DNA from: Methanomicrobiales archaeon
GTDB lineage: Archaea > Halobacteriota > Methanomicrobia > Methanomicrobiales > Methanospirillaceae
DNA: 38,727 nucleotides
Direction: 5' to 3'
Assembly: GCA_025350045.1 (NCBI GenBank)
Contig: JANXYM010000029.1
Location: 1 to 38,727, forward strand
The translations under genes and the position numbers were made by a program. The stretch's first letter is position 1. Each line of letters begins with the position of its first letter. Below the pieces are notes generated by a model, which was given only the letters and a program-made list of their open reading frames with translations, did not search any database and was not told the DNA's origin. Below, one piece after another: positions 17,611 to 26,297 of this stretch.

Positions 17611-18564
17611 TCACTTTTTATGAGTTATTTCAGATTCTTTCGGAAGATCAGGAAAATCGAGATCCTCTTCCTCATCCGGCTTTCGGGAGAAGAGGGCCCG
17701 GAAAAAACCGGGCTTCTTTTTCGGAGGCGAGACTGAATACACGGGCTGGCCTGCTATGCGTTTTTTTGATACGGCCAGATCAGGAATAAAAACCTCGGCT
17801 TCGGCAAGCCCTTCTTCGACCTGCACTTTCTCGGTGATATCCGTTACACAACCCGCTATTGAGACCGTTTTTCCGTTCTTTAAGAGCGGGATCTCATTGA
17901 CTTCAAGCTGTAGGATGCGCCCGTCCCACGAACTCAACTCCAGCCGGTACGGGGGTTCACGCCGCCCGGACGAGATCGCCTTTAATGTCCGTTCAAGTCC
18001 CGCGGCATTTATCGGATTATGAGTGAGGTAATCCGTCCAGGTGCGTTTTCCTTCCTTCGGTCGGCACCCGAGGAGTGCCCGCAGGCGCGGGCTCACAAAC
18101 ATCATGGTATGATCAGGAGTGTGGGTAAAATACATCTGGTTCCCGCTCTCAATAGCGAGCAACAGTTCCTCATCCTTCTTTTTTATCGCCTTCTGCTCAC
18201 TCTTTATCCGGGTGATATCATGACCCGTGGCTACGATCGATTCAACCGTGTTGGATTTGTTCAGGACAGATTTTGCCGCCCAGCTGAAACATCGCATTCC
18301 CCGGGGTGTCTGGATCCATTGTTCCACGGTACAGGCAAATGGCGGACGAAAGAGCCGGGTCATCTGGGTTGCGATGACATCGGCATACCGCTCACTGGTG
18401 ACCGGCATGAAGACACTGCCTGCCAATACTTCCTTTGATTTCCCAACCGCTTCGCAGTAAGCGGAGTTCACAAAGAGAAGGCGGCCTTCAGGATTGAACT
18501 GAACAATCAGATCCTGCTGGCATTCCACCAGATCCCGGTACATCGTGTCCGTGGTATCCATCAT
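17611..18564 (-). CDS. PAS-domain sensor protein without kinase
   Basis: Cytoplasmic protein of about 317 aa with two PAS domains. PAS1 (about residues 5-115) has CQQDLIVQFNPEGRLLFVNS and ends IVATGHDITRIKSEQKAIKK. PAS2 (about 125-245) has FTHTPDHTMMFVSPRLRALLG and ends SIAGCVTDITEKVQVEE. A charged, Pro/Lys-rich tail (KKKPGFFRALFSRKPDEEED) follows. There is no histidine kinase, GGDEF or HTH domain, so it likely signals through protein contacts. ATGs are at 18564 and 18561, with an upstream GTG at 18573. The gap 18574-18794 holds no gene. Confidence 0.8.
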   Translation of the reverse strand: MMDTTDTMYRDLVECQQDLIVQFNPEGRLLFVNSAYCEAVGKSKEVLAGSVFMPVTSERYADVIATQMTRLFRPPFACTVEQWIQTPRGMRCFSWAAKSVLNKSNTVESIVATGHDITRIKSEQKAIKKKDEELLLAIESGNQMYFTHTPDHTMMFVSPRLRALLGCRPKEGKRTWTDYLTHNPINAAGLERTLKAISSGRREPPYRLELSSWDGRILQLEVNEIPLLKNGKTVSIAGCVTDITEKVQVEEGLAEAEVFIPDLAVSKKRIAGQPVYSVSPPKKKPGFFRALFSRKPDEEEDLDFPDLPKESEITHKK

Positions 18565-18794
18565 CCTGACCACTGTTTCCTTTGCCGGTTCATGACGGGA
18601 TTACCGGATAAAAGAGGAACTGGCTGCTCCACACAGGATCATCTGTTGCAGAACTATTAATGTTGCACGATTTTTTAAGGCTGTCGTGAGCCCATTTCAG
18701 CCCGCACGTTCGCCGGGGAATCGGGAGGAGTTTTTTAATCAGGTGTCCACATGAAAAAGCGGCCGGTCACTTCTCCCGGACTGGAAAGGAGTGA

Positions 18795-19586
18795 TCATTC
18801 TTCACCAGGGTGTGCCAGCTGACCTACCCAGGGAATCGTGCGATGCTCTATCTTTTTCAGAACCAGGGTGAACAGAATACCGAGAATTGCACAGATGAAT
18901 ATTCCTACATAGAGTTTTTCGATCTCAAAGGTCTGCCACGCGTTCCAGATCATGGCACCGATGCCATGATTTGCTGAAACGAACTCAACACCCACGACAA
19001 CAATCAGTGACATCCCAAGGGCAATCCGGATACCGGTAAAGATCATGGGCAGGCTCGCGGGTAACACGACCCGGGTGAACAGTTGCGTTTTTGAGGCTCC
19101 GTAATTTTTCGCAACTTCAAAATAAACCTTGTTGATGTTTCTCACTCCCCCCATTGCGTTAATCAGGGTGATAAAGAAACACCCGAATGCGATGGCCATT
19201 ATCTTTGAGAGCTCCCCGATTCCGAATATGACCATGAGCAGGGGGAAGATCGCCAGCTTGGGGATGGGGTACGTTGCTGCAACGATCGGGTCGAGAAACA
19301 GCCGGGTTTTTTCTGATACACCCATGAGGAGACCAATAGTAATTCCGGGGATAGTCCCAATGAGAAAACCTACAAACACCCGGAACAGCGTAATGGAGAG
19401 ATTGGTCTGGATCTCGCCATCCGCCAGCATCCCAAAGAACGCAAGGAAAATAAGTGACGGGACCGGGAAGAAGAGGGGATTTATTAACCCAAGACGCCCG
19501 CACAGTTCCCAGAGGAGAAGTACCCCGGTTAGAGACACCAGCGGAAGAAGCACAGGATAGACCCGGTCAGCATTAAGCATCATCAT
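18795..19586 (-). CDS. ABC transporter permease (SsuC/TauC/NrtB type)
   Basis: Six-helix membrane subunit of an importer for small organic anions (263 aa). The EAA coupling loop is visible as VAKNYGASKTQLFTRVVLPA followed by SLPMIFTGIRIALGMS (about residues 157-190). The start overlaps the ATPase gene by 14 nt, with three successive ATG codons. Last gene of the binding protein-ATPase-permease operon. The substrate cannot be read from this subunit; aliphatic sulfonates, taurine, nitrate and pyrimidine precursors are all used by relatives. Confidence 0.93.
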   Translation of the reverse strand: MMMLNADRVYPVLLPLVSLTGVLLLWELCGRLGLINPLFFPVPSLIFLAFFGMLADGEIQTNLSITLFRVFVGFLIGTIPGITIGLLMGVSEKTRLFLDPIVAATYPIPKLAIFPLLMVIFGIGELSKIMAIAFGCFFITLINAMGGVRNINKVYFEVAKNYGASKTQLFTRVVLPASLPMIFTGIRIALGMSLIVVVGVEFVSANHGIGAMIWNAWQTFEIEKLYVGIFICAILGILFTLVLKKIEHRTIPWVGQLAHPGEE

Positions 19587-20355
19587 GATCTCCTGTCATT
19601 GATCGCTCGACTTCGAGCCGGATACTGTTCCAGATCTTCGTTTTGAGTGCAAGGAACTCCGGTGTATTTTCCAGATCGATATCCCTGGGCCGGTCAATAC
19701 CGACCGACAACACGTCCTTGATCCGGCCGGGGACACTCGTCATCACGAGCACCCGGTCACCGAGCAGGATCGCTTCATCGATATCATGGGTTACAAAGAT
19801 CACGGTTTTTTTATGATCACTCCAGATCTTCAGGAGCTCTGCCTGCAGGATGAGCCGGGTCTGGGCATCGAGCGAACCAAAAGGTTCGTCCATGAGGAGG
19901 ATCTCCGGGTTATTCACAAATGCCCGTGCAATCGCGATTCTCTGTCGCATGCCCACGGACAGTTCGTGCGGGTTCCGCCAGGCATGCTTTGAGAGGCCCA
20001 CCCGCTTTAAAAAATCCAGGGATCGGGCATACCGCTCTTTCCGGGGCACCCCCCGCATTTCCAGGCCGAATGCAACATTATCCATGACATTCATCCAGGG
20101 AAAGACACCGTGTTCCTGGAAGACCATGGAATTCATTGGACCGGCATGGTTATTCCCGGAATAGCACACTTCCCCGGAACTGGGTTTTAACAGGCCGGCT
20201 ATAATCTTGAGGAGGGTTGATTTACCACAGCCGCTGGGCCCGAGAATGCAGAGAAATTCCCCTTCTGTAGTTTCAAAACTGATGTCGTCAATTGCCCGGG
20301 TGGCTTTTTCGCCTTCGCCAAAAATTTTTGAGATATGCCGGCATGCCAGTTTCAT
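19573..20355 (-). CDS. ABC transporter ATPase (SsuB/TauB/NrtD type)
   Basis: Nucleotide-binding subunit (260 aa). Walker A is GPSGCGKST at residues 39-47, the signature is LSVGMRQRIAIARAF (about 136-150), Walker B is ILLMDEPFGSLD (about 156-167) and the switch His lies in VIFVTHDIDEAILLGD. All catalytic residues are kept. It overlaps the binding-protein gene upstream by 4 nt and the permease gene downstream by 14 nt, so the three are one transcription and translation unit. Confidence 0.95.
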   Translation of the reverse strand: MKLACRHISKIFGEGEKATRAIDDISFETTEGEFLCILGPSGCGKSTLLKIIAGLLKPSSGEVCYSGNNHAGPMNSMVFQEHGVFPWMNVMDNVAFGLEMRGVPRKERYARSLDFLKRVGLSKHAWRNPHELSVGMRQRIAIARAFVNNPEILLMDEPFGSLDAQTRLILQAELLKIWSDHKKTVIFVTHDIDEAILLGDRVLVMTSVPGRIKDVLSVGIDRPRDIDLENTPEFLALKTKIWNSIRLEVERSMTGDHDDA

Positions 20356-21359
20356 GTAGTTTGTTGCCTGCCATCAGTTGTATTGTGTAATACCCCGTTG
20401 GCATAGGTTACATAACTCATATCGTACAGTTGATCATCGTTCAACTTCTGGGTGATCTTTTTGTTTGCATACATCCAGTTAATGTAACCTCTTATGGGCT
20501 CCCGGGGCAGATTGCCGTCAGCAGCAATCGGGTACCAGCAGCTCTGGTTCAGCAGCTCCCGGTCAAGATGTGTATAATTCCCGAGGATCACAAGGTTCCG
20601 TTCCGTCTTTCCTTCGTTATATTGTTTCACGCCTTTAAGGTAGGCAACCATAAACCGCCTCCCCAGATCAGGATCCTTATCAAGGAGAGCGGGGCCGTAA
20701 TAGAGGGGGATGGGCCAGTCAGGGAGGAAATCCTGTGCCGGTACAAGTACTACGGCCGAACCGTTGTTTATAGCCTGGGTGATATACGGTTCCGTGACAA
20801 GGCCGGCATCAACGGCACCATTCTTGAATGCCGGGATAACGGATGCAAAGTCCATATCCACAATCTCGACATCGTCACGGGAAAGGTTGCCCAGAGCAAG
20901 GGCACGATAAAGATCGTAATCCGAATCCCGTTGTGCGATCTTCCGGCCCTTCAGATCAGCTACGTTTGTAACAACCCCCTTATCGAAAAGGTCTTTTCGC
21001 ACCATCAGAGCATAAGCAGTACAGGAACCCGGCGTAAGTCGTCCTTTATCGGCAACGATACGGACATGTTCACCTTTTGCGATTACGTTGATCAGCCCGA
21101 TTTTTACCGGCCCTGTTGAAGCGCCGATATCACCATTAATCAGGAGGGGGAGAGCTGCTGCGGTCAGGGTCTTTTCAAGCCTGACATCTATTCCCTGTTC
21201 TGCAAAGTAGCCTTCATCGATGGCTATGTAAATAGGGCCGTTTGCAGTTGTGGGCTGATATGAAACCGTGACCGTTTTCATAGCAGGCGCAGGAGAAAGG
21301 CATCCGCAGATTATTACGCCGCAGACAAGCAACGTCATAAAAAACAGTACATTTTTCAT
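20352..21359 (-). CDS. ABC transporter substrate-binding lipoprotein 1 (SsuA/NMT1-like)
   Basis: Extracellular binding protein of 335 aa. A signal peptide ends with lipobox ICGC and the lipidated Cys at residue 20. The mature domain starts TVTVSYQPTTANGPIYIAID, followed by EGYFAEQGIDVRLEKT, the NMT1/SsuA fold. Two-lobed motifs are LKGRKIAQRDSDYDLYRALA and FKNGAVDAGLVTEPYI (about residues 178-193). It is the first gene of the importer operon and lies back-to-back with ligase 1. A close paralogue is at 23240-24277. The ligand is unknown. Confidence 0.92.
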   Translation of the reverse strand: MKNVLFFMTLLVCGVIICGCLSPAPAMKTVTVSYQPTTANGPIYIAIDEGYFAEQGIDVRLEKTLTAAALPLLINGDIGASTGPVKIGLINVIAKGEHVRIVADKGRLTPGSCTAYALMVRKDLFDKGVVTNVADLKGRKIAQRDSDYDLYRALALGNLSRDDVEIVDMDFASVIPAFKNGAVDAGLVTEPYITQAINNGSAVVLVPAQDFLPDWPIPLYYGPALLDKDPDLGRRFMVAYLKGVKQYNEGKTERNLVILGNYTHLDRELLNQSCWYPIAADGNLPREPIRGYINWMYANKKITQKLNDDQLYDMSYVTYANGVLHNTTDGRQQTT

Positions 21360-21579
21360 GGATCTATCACCTATGATATGAACGGGATATCACTTAAATC
21401 ATGTTTTTTTCTCCCGCGGGAATGCCTGCCGTTTCCGTGTTTTTTAACGAAGTTTTCTTTAAGGGTTTCACGGACTGCAGGACGCTGTGCGTTGAGCGGG
21501 AAGAATATCCGATCCTTTGAAAAAAGGGCAGAAGGGAGATAGATTCAATAATAATCATAGGAGAGGTTTTACTAACACC
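21360..21579. promoter_or_regulatory. Divergent intergenic region between importer and ligase 1
   Basis: No gene. It must carry both promoters. Ligase 1 has AGGAGAGG at about 21559 before its ATG at 21580 and an A/T-rich AGATTCAATAATAATC at 21541 as a possible TATA-like box. A shared control region would tie the importer to the ligases. Confidence 0.4.
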
Positions 21580-23097
21580 ATGAATGCTGAACCCGAGCGT
21601 TTTACCATCGGAGATCTTATATTTAACTATAACCAGGATCCGGACCATAATGCCATTGAATCCCCGGGATACCTGCCGCTCACCTATCGTGATCTTCGGA
21701 AACAGGTTCTTTATGTTATCAAATCACTCAATGCATTGGGATATCACCGAAACGACAGGATCGCCGTTATCGCACCTGCAGGTCCTGAAACAGCAGTCCT
21801 CGTTGTTTCCATAATGGCAGGATTTACTTTTTTCCCGCTTAATCCTCATTATAAGAAGAAAGAGTTTGAGAGTAATTTCTCCCAACTTAAAATAAAAGCT
21901 GTCATTATACAAAATGGGTGTGAGACCGAAGCCAGTGAAGCGGCTATATCAGATAATATTCCCATTATTCAGTTAATACCGCTCAATAATAAAGCCGGGA
22001 TATTTTTACTGGAGCCGGCTCAAGAACAGAAGCCACGGGATGCTGAATTTGGAAAATCCTCGGATATTTCTCACATATTTTTAACATCAGGAACTACAGC
22101 CGAGGCAAAAATAGTTCCTCTTTTACAGAGACAGTCTTTCCTGGCAAGGCCACTACAGATAAAGCCACTGAAAATTACCCGTACTGACAGATGTCTTCAC
22201 ATTGTGCCATATTATCACGGGATGGGCATCGGACTGCCTCTTCTGTGCGTATGGCTTGCCGGAGGGACGGTAATCTGTGTAAAAGACTTTATTCCTTCGG
22301 ATTTTTTTTCCCTTCTGGAATCATACCGCCCTACCTACTATATGGCCGGACCTGCACATCATCAGGCCATCCTTCAGGAACTTAAAAAAAGATCCCGGTA
22401 TAATCTGAAAAATAATTCGCTGCGCTTCATTCTTACAGGTTCCGCATCTCTACCCGCCAAGGTATGCCACGAACTGGAGGCTTTACTGGGGGCCCCGGTT
22501 GTAGAACATTTTGCCTCATCTGAAACAGGGACGATATCCATCAATTTCCCTCCCAAACGGGGATCGGTAGGCATTCCGGTAGTTGAGCATCTGGCTATCA
22601 TAAATGGGAACGGTACCTACCTCGGACCATATGAACAGGGAGATATCGTTGTTAAAGGAGAAACGGTTTTCAGCGGGTACGAAAATGCTCCCGATGAAAA
22701 CAAAGCCGCTTTTACTGACGGCTGGTTCAGGACGGGAGATACGGGATACCTCGATGACGACGGATATCTCTTCCTCACAGGTCGTAAGAAAGACCAGATC
22801 AATAAAGGGGGAGAGAAAATATCACCGGAGGAGATTGATACCTTACTTCGGTCTCACCATGGGGTATCTGAGGCGATGGCGTTCCCGGTTTATGATCCCG
22901 TTCTTGGAGAGGATATCGCTGCCATAGTCGTGCCAGCTGATGAAAAGATAACCGAAACCGAGCTGAGGATGTATCTCCTTGACCGACTCGTCCCGTTCAA
23001 GGTACCCCGCAGGATCTATTTTGTTGATAAGATTCCGAAGAATGCCGCAGGCAAACCCCTACGACATGTGGGTTCAGAGCGATATAGTCAGCGATAG
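21580..23097 (+). CDS. ANL-family adenylate-forming ligase, paralogue 1
   Basis: Activates a carboxylate as acyl-AMP and passes it to CoA or a carrier thiol. Start at ATG 21580 (505 aa), matching its paralogues (all start about 8 residues before TIGDLIF) and a ribosome-binding site; an in-frame ATG at 21517 is less likely. Motifs are TSGTTAEAKIVPL (P-loop, about residue 172), ASSETGTISINFPPKRGSVG (A5), GWFRTGDTGYLDDDGYLFL (A7), GRKKDQINKGGEKISPEEID (A8) and KNAAGKPLR with the catalytic Lys (A10). The P-loop lacks the usual Gly before x-P-K and has Ala in place of Pro, unlike ligases 2-4. A5 also differs (ASSE for GMSE), so this is the most divergent copy. Confidence 0.9.
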   Translation: MNAEPERFTIGDLIFNYNQDPDHNAIESPGYLPLTYRDLRKQVLYVIKSLNALGYHRNDRIAVIAPAGPETAVLVVSIMAGFTFFPLNPHYKKKEFESNFSQLKIKAVIIQNGCETEASEAAISDNIPIIQLIPLNNKAGIFLLEPAQEQKPRDAEFGKSSDISHIFLTSGTTAEAKIVPLLQRQSFLARPLQIKPLKITRTDRCLHIVPYYHGMGIGLPLLCVWLAGGTVICVKDFIPSDFFSLLESYRPTYYMAGPAHHQAILQELKKRSRYNLKNNSLRFILTGSASLPAKVCHELEALLGAPVVEHFASSETGTISINFPPKRGSVGIPVVEHLAIINGNGTYLGPYEQGDIVVKGETVFSGYENAPDENKAAFTDGWFRTGDTGYLDDDGYLFLTGRKKDQINKGGEKISPEEIDTLLRSHHGVSEAMAFPVYDPVLGEDIAAIVVPADEKITETELRMYLLDRLVPFKVPRRIYFVDKIPKNAAGKPLRHVGSERYSQR

Positions 23098-23239
23098 TCA
23101 TATCATAAGGAAAAAGGCATACAAAATCGGATTTAAACCGGGATTGGTTAAAAAATGATATCGCTAAAGGCTTATGGTGGTTTCTCCAGATCGTTGAAAA
23201 AATATTAGGAGATTCCGGCGCATCCGGGTTCCATTTCTT

Positions 23240-24277
23240 TTACCCGGTATTTGTCGTATTCCGCAGCACCCCGTTGGCATAGGTCACATAACTCATGTCA
23301 AACAATTGATCTTCGCTCATATTCTGGGAGATCTTCTTGTTTGCATACATCCAGTCCAGGTACTCCCTGACAGGTTTTTTCGGCACAGTGCCGTCAGCTG
23401 CAATCAACCACCAGCAGGTCTGGTTCAGCAGGTCCCGGTCAAGATGCGTGTAATTCCCGAGAATCGCAAGGTTCCGTTCCGTTTTCCCTTCATTATATTG
23501 TCGTACTCCCTGCAGGTACGCAACCATGAAACGCCTTCCCAGCTCCGGATCCTTATCAAGGAAAGCCGGGCCGTAATAGAGGGGAAACGGGTTTTCGGGT
23601 ATGAAATTCTGTGCCGGTACCAATATGACGGCTGAGCCGCTATTAAGGGCAAGGGTGAGGAACGGTTCAGCAACAAGACCGGCATCGATTGCCCCATTCT
23701 TGAATGCCGGGATAATCGTTGGGAATTCCATCTCAACGGTGTCCACATCATTACGTGAAAGGTTACCCACAGCCAGGGCACGATAAAGATCGTAATCTGA
23801 ATCGCGTACTGCAATCTTCCGGCCCTTCAGATCGGATACGTTCGTGACGAACCCTTGATCGAAAAGGTCCTTACGTACCATTAAGGCATATCCGGTACAG
23901 GAGCCCGGAGCAATGCTTCCTTTATCGGCAACAATTCTGACGTGTTCGCCTTTCGCTACTGCGTTGACCAGTCCGATCTTTAACGGTCCCGAGTATACAG
24001 CAATGTCCCCGCTCAGTACGAGAGGGAGAGCTGCTGCAGTACTCGGGACCTTTACCAGCTCCACGTCAATTCCCTGCCGGGCAAAGAAGCCTTCTTCCTT
24101 GGCGATATAGAGCGGCTCATAGTCAGCGATAGGGAGGTACGCTATCCTGATCGTTTTCATTGCAGGAGCCGTTGCTACCGTGGGAGACGGGAGTGCCTGA
24201 GATATGCATGCAGTAACAGTAACCGCGGAAATAATCAGGAGGATTAGAAATAATAATTTCAGTTTCAATGTTATCAC
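23240..24277 (-). CDS. ABC transporter substrate-binding lipoprotein 2 (orphan paralogue)
   Basis: Binding protein of 345 aa, a close paralogue of the 20352 gene and visibly similar over its whole length (for example KGEHVRIVADKG, RDSDYDLYRALA and GKTERNL with the following ILGNYTHLDR). The signal peptide ends VTAC, with the lipid Cys at about residue 24. No ATPase or permease adjoins it, so it must share the importer at 18795-20355 or be a sensor or scavenger. Pocket-lining differences between the two (for example NGSAVVLVPAQDFLPDWPIP against SGSAVILVPAQNFIPENPFP) suggest a related but distinct ligand. Confidence 0.92.
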   Translation of the reverse strand: MITLKLKLLFLILLIISAVTVTACISQALPSPTVATAPAMKTIRIAYLPIADYEPLYIAKEEGFFARQGIDVELVKVPSTAAALPLVLSGDIAVYSGPLKIGLVNAVAKGEHVRIVADKGSIAPGSCTGYALMVRKDLFDQGFVTNVSDLKGRKIAVRDSDYDLYRALAVGNLSRNDVDTVEMEFPTIIPAFKNGAIDAGLVAEPFLTLALNSGSAVILVPAQNFIPENPFPLYYGPAFLDKDPELGRRFMVAYLQGVRQYNEGKTERNLAILGNYTHLDRDLLNQTCWWLIAADGTVPKKPVREYLDWMYANKKISQNMSEDQLFDMSYVTYANGVLRNTTNTG

Positions 24278-24339
24278 AAATGACTCTCTTGATGTTCACG
24301 GCAATCCCTTTTTAATTTTTTTCTTTGTTCCTGATGAAT

Positions 24340-24528
24340 TCCGGGAGATGTTGTAGTAATTGGATTGTCCAGCTTCCCGTGGGTATAGGGTGTATAGCTC
24401 AGGTCAAACAGCTAATTATCGGAAGGGATCCGGGTAATCTTCTTGTTTGCAGACCTCCAGTTCGTATCGCCGAGAAGGATCATTCCCTCATCCGCGATTA
24501 TCCGGACAGGTGCACCTTTGGAGAACAT
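24340..24528 (-). pseudogene. Remnant of a third SsuA-like binding protein
   Basis: The minus strand reads FSKGAPVRIIADEGMILLG, then DTNWRSANKKITRIPSDN, a TAG, and LFDLSYTPYTHGKLDNP. These match KGEHVRIVADKGSIAPG and, much later, DWMYANKKISQNMSED-Q-LFDMSYVTYANGVLRN of paralogue 2. About 180 codons between the two blocks are deleted and the Gln codon CAG has become TAG. It is therefore a decayed duplicate, lying directly behind the start of paralogue 2. Confidence 0.75.
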
Positions 24529-24590
24529 ACGATATGTACCGGAACCTCACTTTTCCGGGTTCATGGCGCAGGAGAATCAGATAAAAAAGC

Positions 24591-24602
24591 ACATATTGAA
24601 TA
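24591..24602 (+). promoter_or_regulatory. Shared promoter-like motif before ligase 2
   Basis: ACATATTGAATA lies with its end 33 nt before the ligase 2 ATG. The identical 12-mer sits at 29699-29710, at the same distance from the second possible start (29743) of the carrier/thioesterase gene. Likely a TATA-like element or operator. Confidence 0.5.
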
Positions 24603-24634
24603 TTCCCTATCTCCTATAACCTACGGAAATATTC

Positions 24635-26140
24635 ATGGAAAATGAAAAAAGCCTCTGTGTCAGGGATCTTATTGTAAACGGCAGCCAGGATCCGGATTCA
24701 CCTGCGATCGAATCCCCGGGATACCAGCCGCTCACCTACCGCGACCTGCGAGCGCAGATAACGTACGTGGTTCGATCCCTGAACGCCCGGGGCTTCCGTC
24801 CGAATGACAGGATTGCCGTCACCATGCCAAACGGGCCGCATGCCGCAGTCGCGATCCTGTCAATTATGGCCGGGTTTACTGTTATTCCCTTTAATTCCCA
24901 GTACAAAGAACCGGAATATGCCTCGCTCTTTTCCTTTCTTGGGATCAAAGCGGTCCTTGTGCAAAAGGGAGAGGCCTCTGCAGCCGGTACCGTTGCAGAA
25001 GCACACAAAATCCCCGTTATCGAAGTCAGTTGTTCGCAGGAAACAGCCGGTTTATTTACGCTCGTTCCCGAAGCTGATACCAAAGCCAAAGAAGCCATAT
25101 ACGCAACTCCACGGGATATTGCAGCCATTAAGCTCACTACGGGCACTACTGCAAAACCAAAGGCTGTTCCGGTCAGCCAGAAACGTTTTTTTGCAGGAAT
25201 GCAGATACTGAATGCATTCTCCGGCCTCAGTCATAAGGATAAAAACCTCCATTTTTTATCGCTGGACACGGGTTTTGGCTTTGAAACCCCTCTGGGGGGT
25301 ACCCTTCTTACAGGGGGATCTCTGGTCTGTCTCCGGGATTTTATACCATCAGATCTTCTGAACCTCCTCGTTACCTGCCGGCCAACCTATTACTGGGGGG
25401 GGCCGGCACATCATCAGGCTATTATTAAGGAACTAAAAAAGGTCCCCCGGGATCAACTGGCACATCTTTCTCTCCGGATGATCTGTTCAGGCTCTGCAGC
25501 GGTATCTCCGGCAATCACACAGGAATTGGGTTCATTACTCGGAATTCAGGTTATCGATGTATACGTTATGTCGGAGGCATACATCTCCATAAATAATCCC
25601 CCAAAACAAGGTTCAGTAGGGATTCCCTTCATCAGCGAACTGGAAATCCGGGATGATAATGACCATACGCTTCCGGCAGGCCAGGCCGGGGAGCTTGTTC
25701 TGCGGGGGGAACTGGTGTTTGACGGGTACCTGGACGCACCGGAAGAAAATGCTGCGGCATTCAGGGACGGCTGGTTCAGGACGGGCGATATAGGGTATCT
25801 CGATAATGAGGGGTATCTCTTCATTACGGGTCGTAAAAAGGAGATGATCAACAAGGGAGGTAGAAAGATCGCTCCCGCGGAGGTTGATGCTGTCCTGTTG
25901 TCTCATCCTAGAATAGTGGATGCAATGTCATTCATGGTTCACGATCCCTTACTCGGGGAGGATATCGCAGCCATGGTCGTGCCGGCTGATGAAAAGATAA
26001 CTAAAACCGAGCTGCGGATGTACCTCCTTGACCGTCTGGTCCAGTCCAAAGTCCCCGGGAGGATCTATTTTGTGGATAAGATTCCCCGGAACCCTGCGGG
26101 AAAACCCCTGCGGCACATGGGCACAAAGAAGTATTCCTGA
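24635..26140 (+). CDS. ANL-family adenylate-forming ligase, paralogue 2
   Basis: Same family and length (501 aa) as the neighbours. P-loop TTGTTAKPKAVPVS (about residue 166), A5 MSEAYISINNPPKQGSVG, A7 GWFRTGDIGYLDNEGYLFI, A8 GRKKEMINKGGRKIAPAEVD and A10 NPAGKPLR with the conserved Lys. Residues around the acyl pocket (YYWGGPAHHQAI, LSLDTGFGFETPL) differ from ligases 3 and 4, so substrate choice may differ. The N-terminus begins MENEKS and the leader shares a 12-mer with the carrier/thioesterase gene, which begins MENENH, suggesting common regulation. Confidence 0.9.
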   Translation: MENEKSLCVRDLIVNGSQDPDSPAIESPGYQPLTYRDLRAQITYVVRSLNARGFRPNDRIAVTMPNGPHAAVAILSIMAGFTVIPFNSQYKEPEYASLFSFLGIKAVLVQKGEASAAGTVAEAHKIPVIEVSCSQETAGLFTLVPEADTKAKEAIYATPRDIAAIKLTTGTTAKPKAVPVSQKRFFAGMQILNAFSGLSHKDKNLHFLSLDTGFGFETPLGGTLLTGGSLVCLRDFIPSDLLNLLVTCRPTYYWGGPAHHQAIIKELKKVPRDQLAHLSLRMICSGSAAVSPAITQELGSLLGIQVIDVYVMSEAYISINNPPKQGSVGIPFISELEIRDDNDHTLPAGQAGELVLRGELVFDGYLDAPEENAAAFRDGWFRTGDIGYLDNEGYLFITGRKKEMINKGGRKIAPAEVDAVLLSHPRIVDAMSFMVHDPLLGEDIAAMVVPADEKITKTELRMYLLDRLVQSKVPGRIYFVDKIPRNPAGKPLRHMGTKKYS

Positions 26141-26243
26141 CACTAACCGACAAATCATTCAGATACGTGCAATATTCCCATGGTCCCTGGAACGAGGGGG
26201 ATTTTTTCATCACCGGTACCTGCAGACAATCGGTGAATAGTAA

Positions 26244-26291
26244 ACAGATTCGGACAGGCAAAATTTTCAATAGCCGTCACTTACTATGTTG
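26244..26291 (+). repeat. 48-nt direct repeat, copy A (before ligase 3)
   Basis: Matches 27899-27946 with one mismatch. It holds GGCAAAATTTTCAATAGCC, probably the promoter. Lies 6 nt before the ATG of ligase 3. Confidence 0.85.
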
Positions 26292-26297
26292 GGGACG

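Noticed and set aside
17257-17623. Two overlapping plus-strand ORFs of 93-100 aa
   Set aside because: Their sequences are set by G and C runs of hairpins and have no protein-like pattern.
20430-21119. 229-aa plus-strand ORF
   Set aside because: Antisense shadow of the binding-protein gene 20352-21359.
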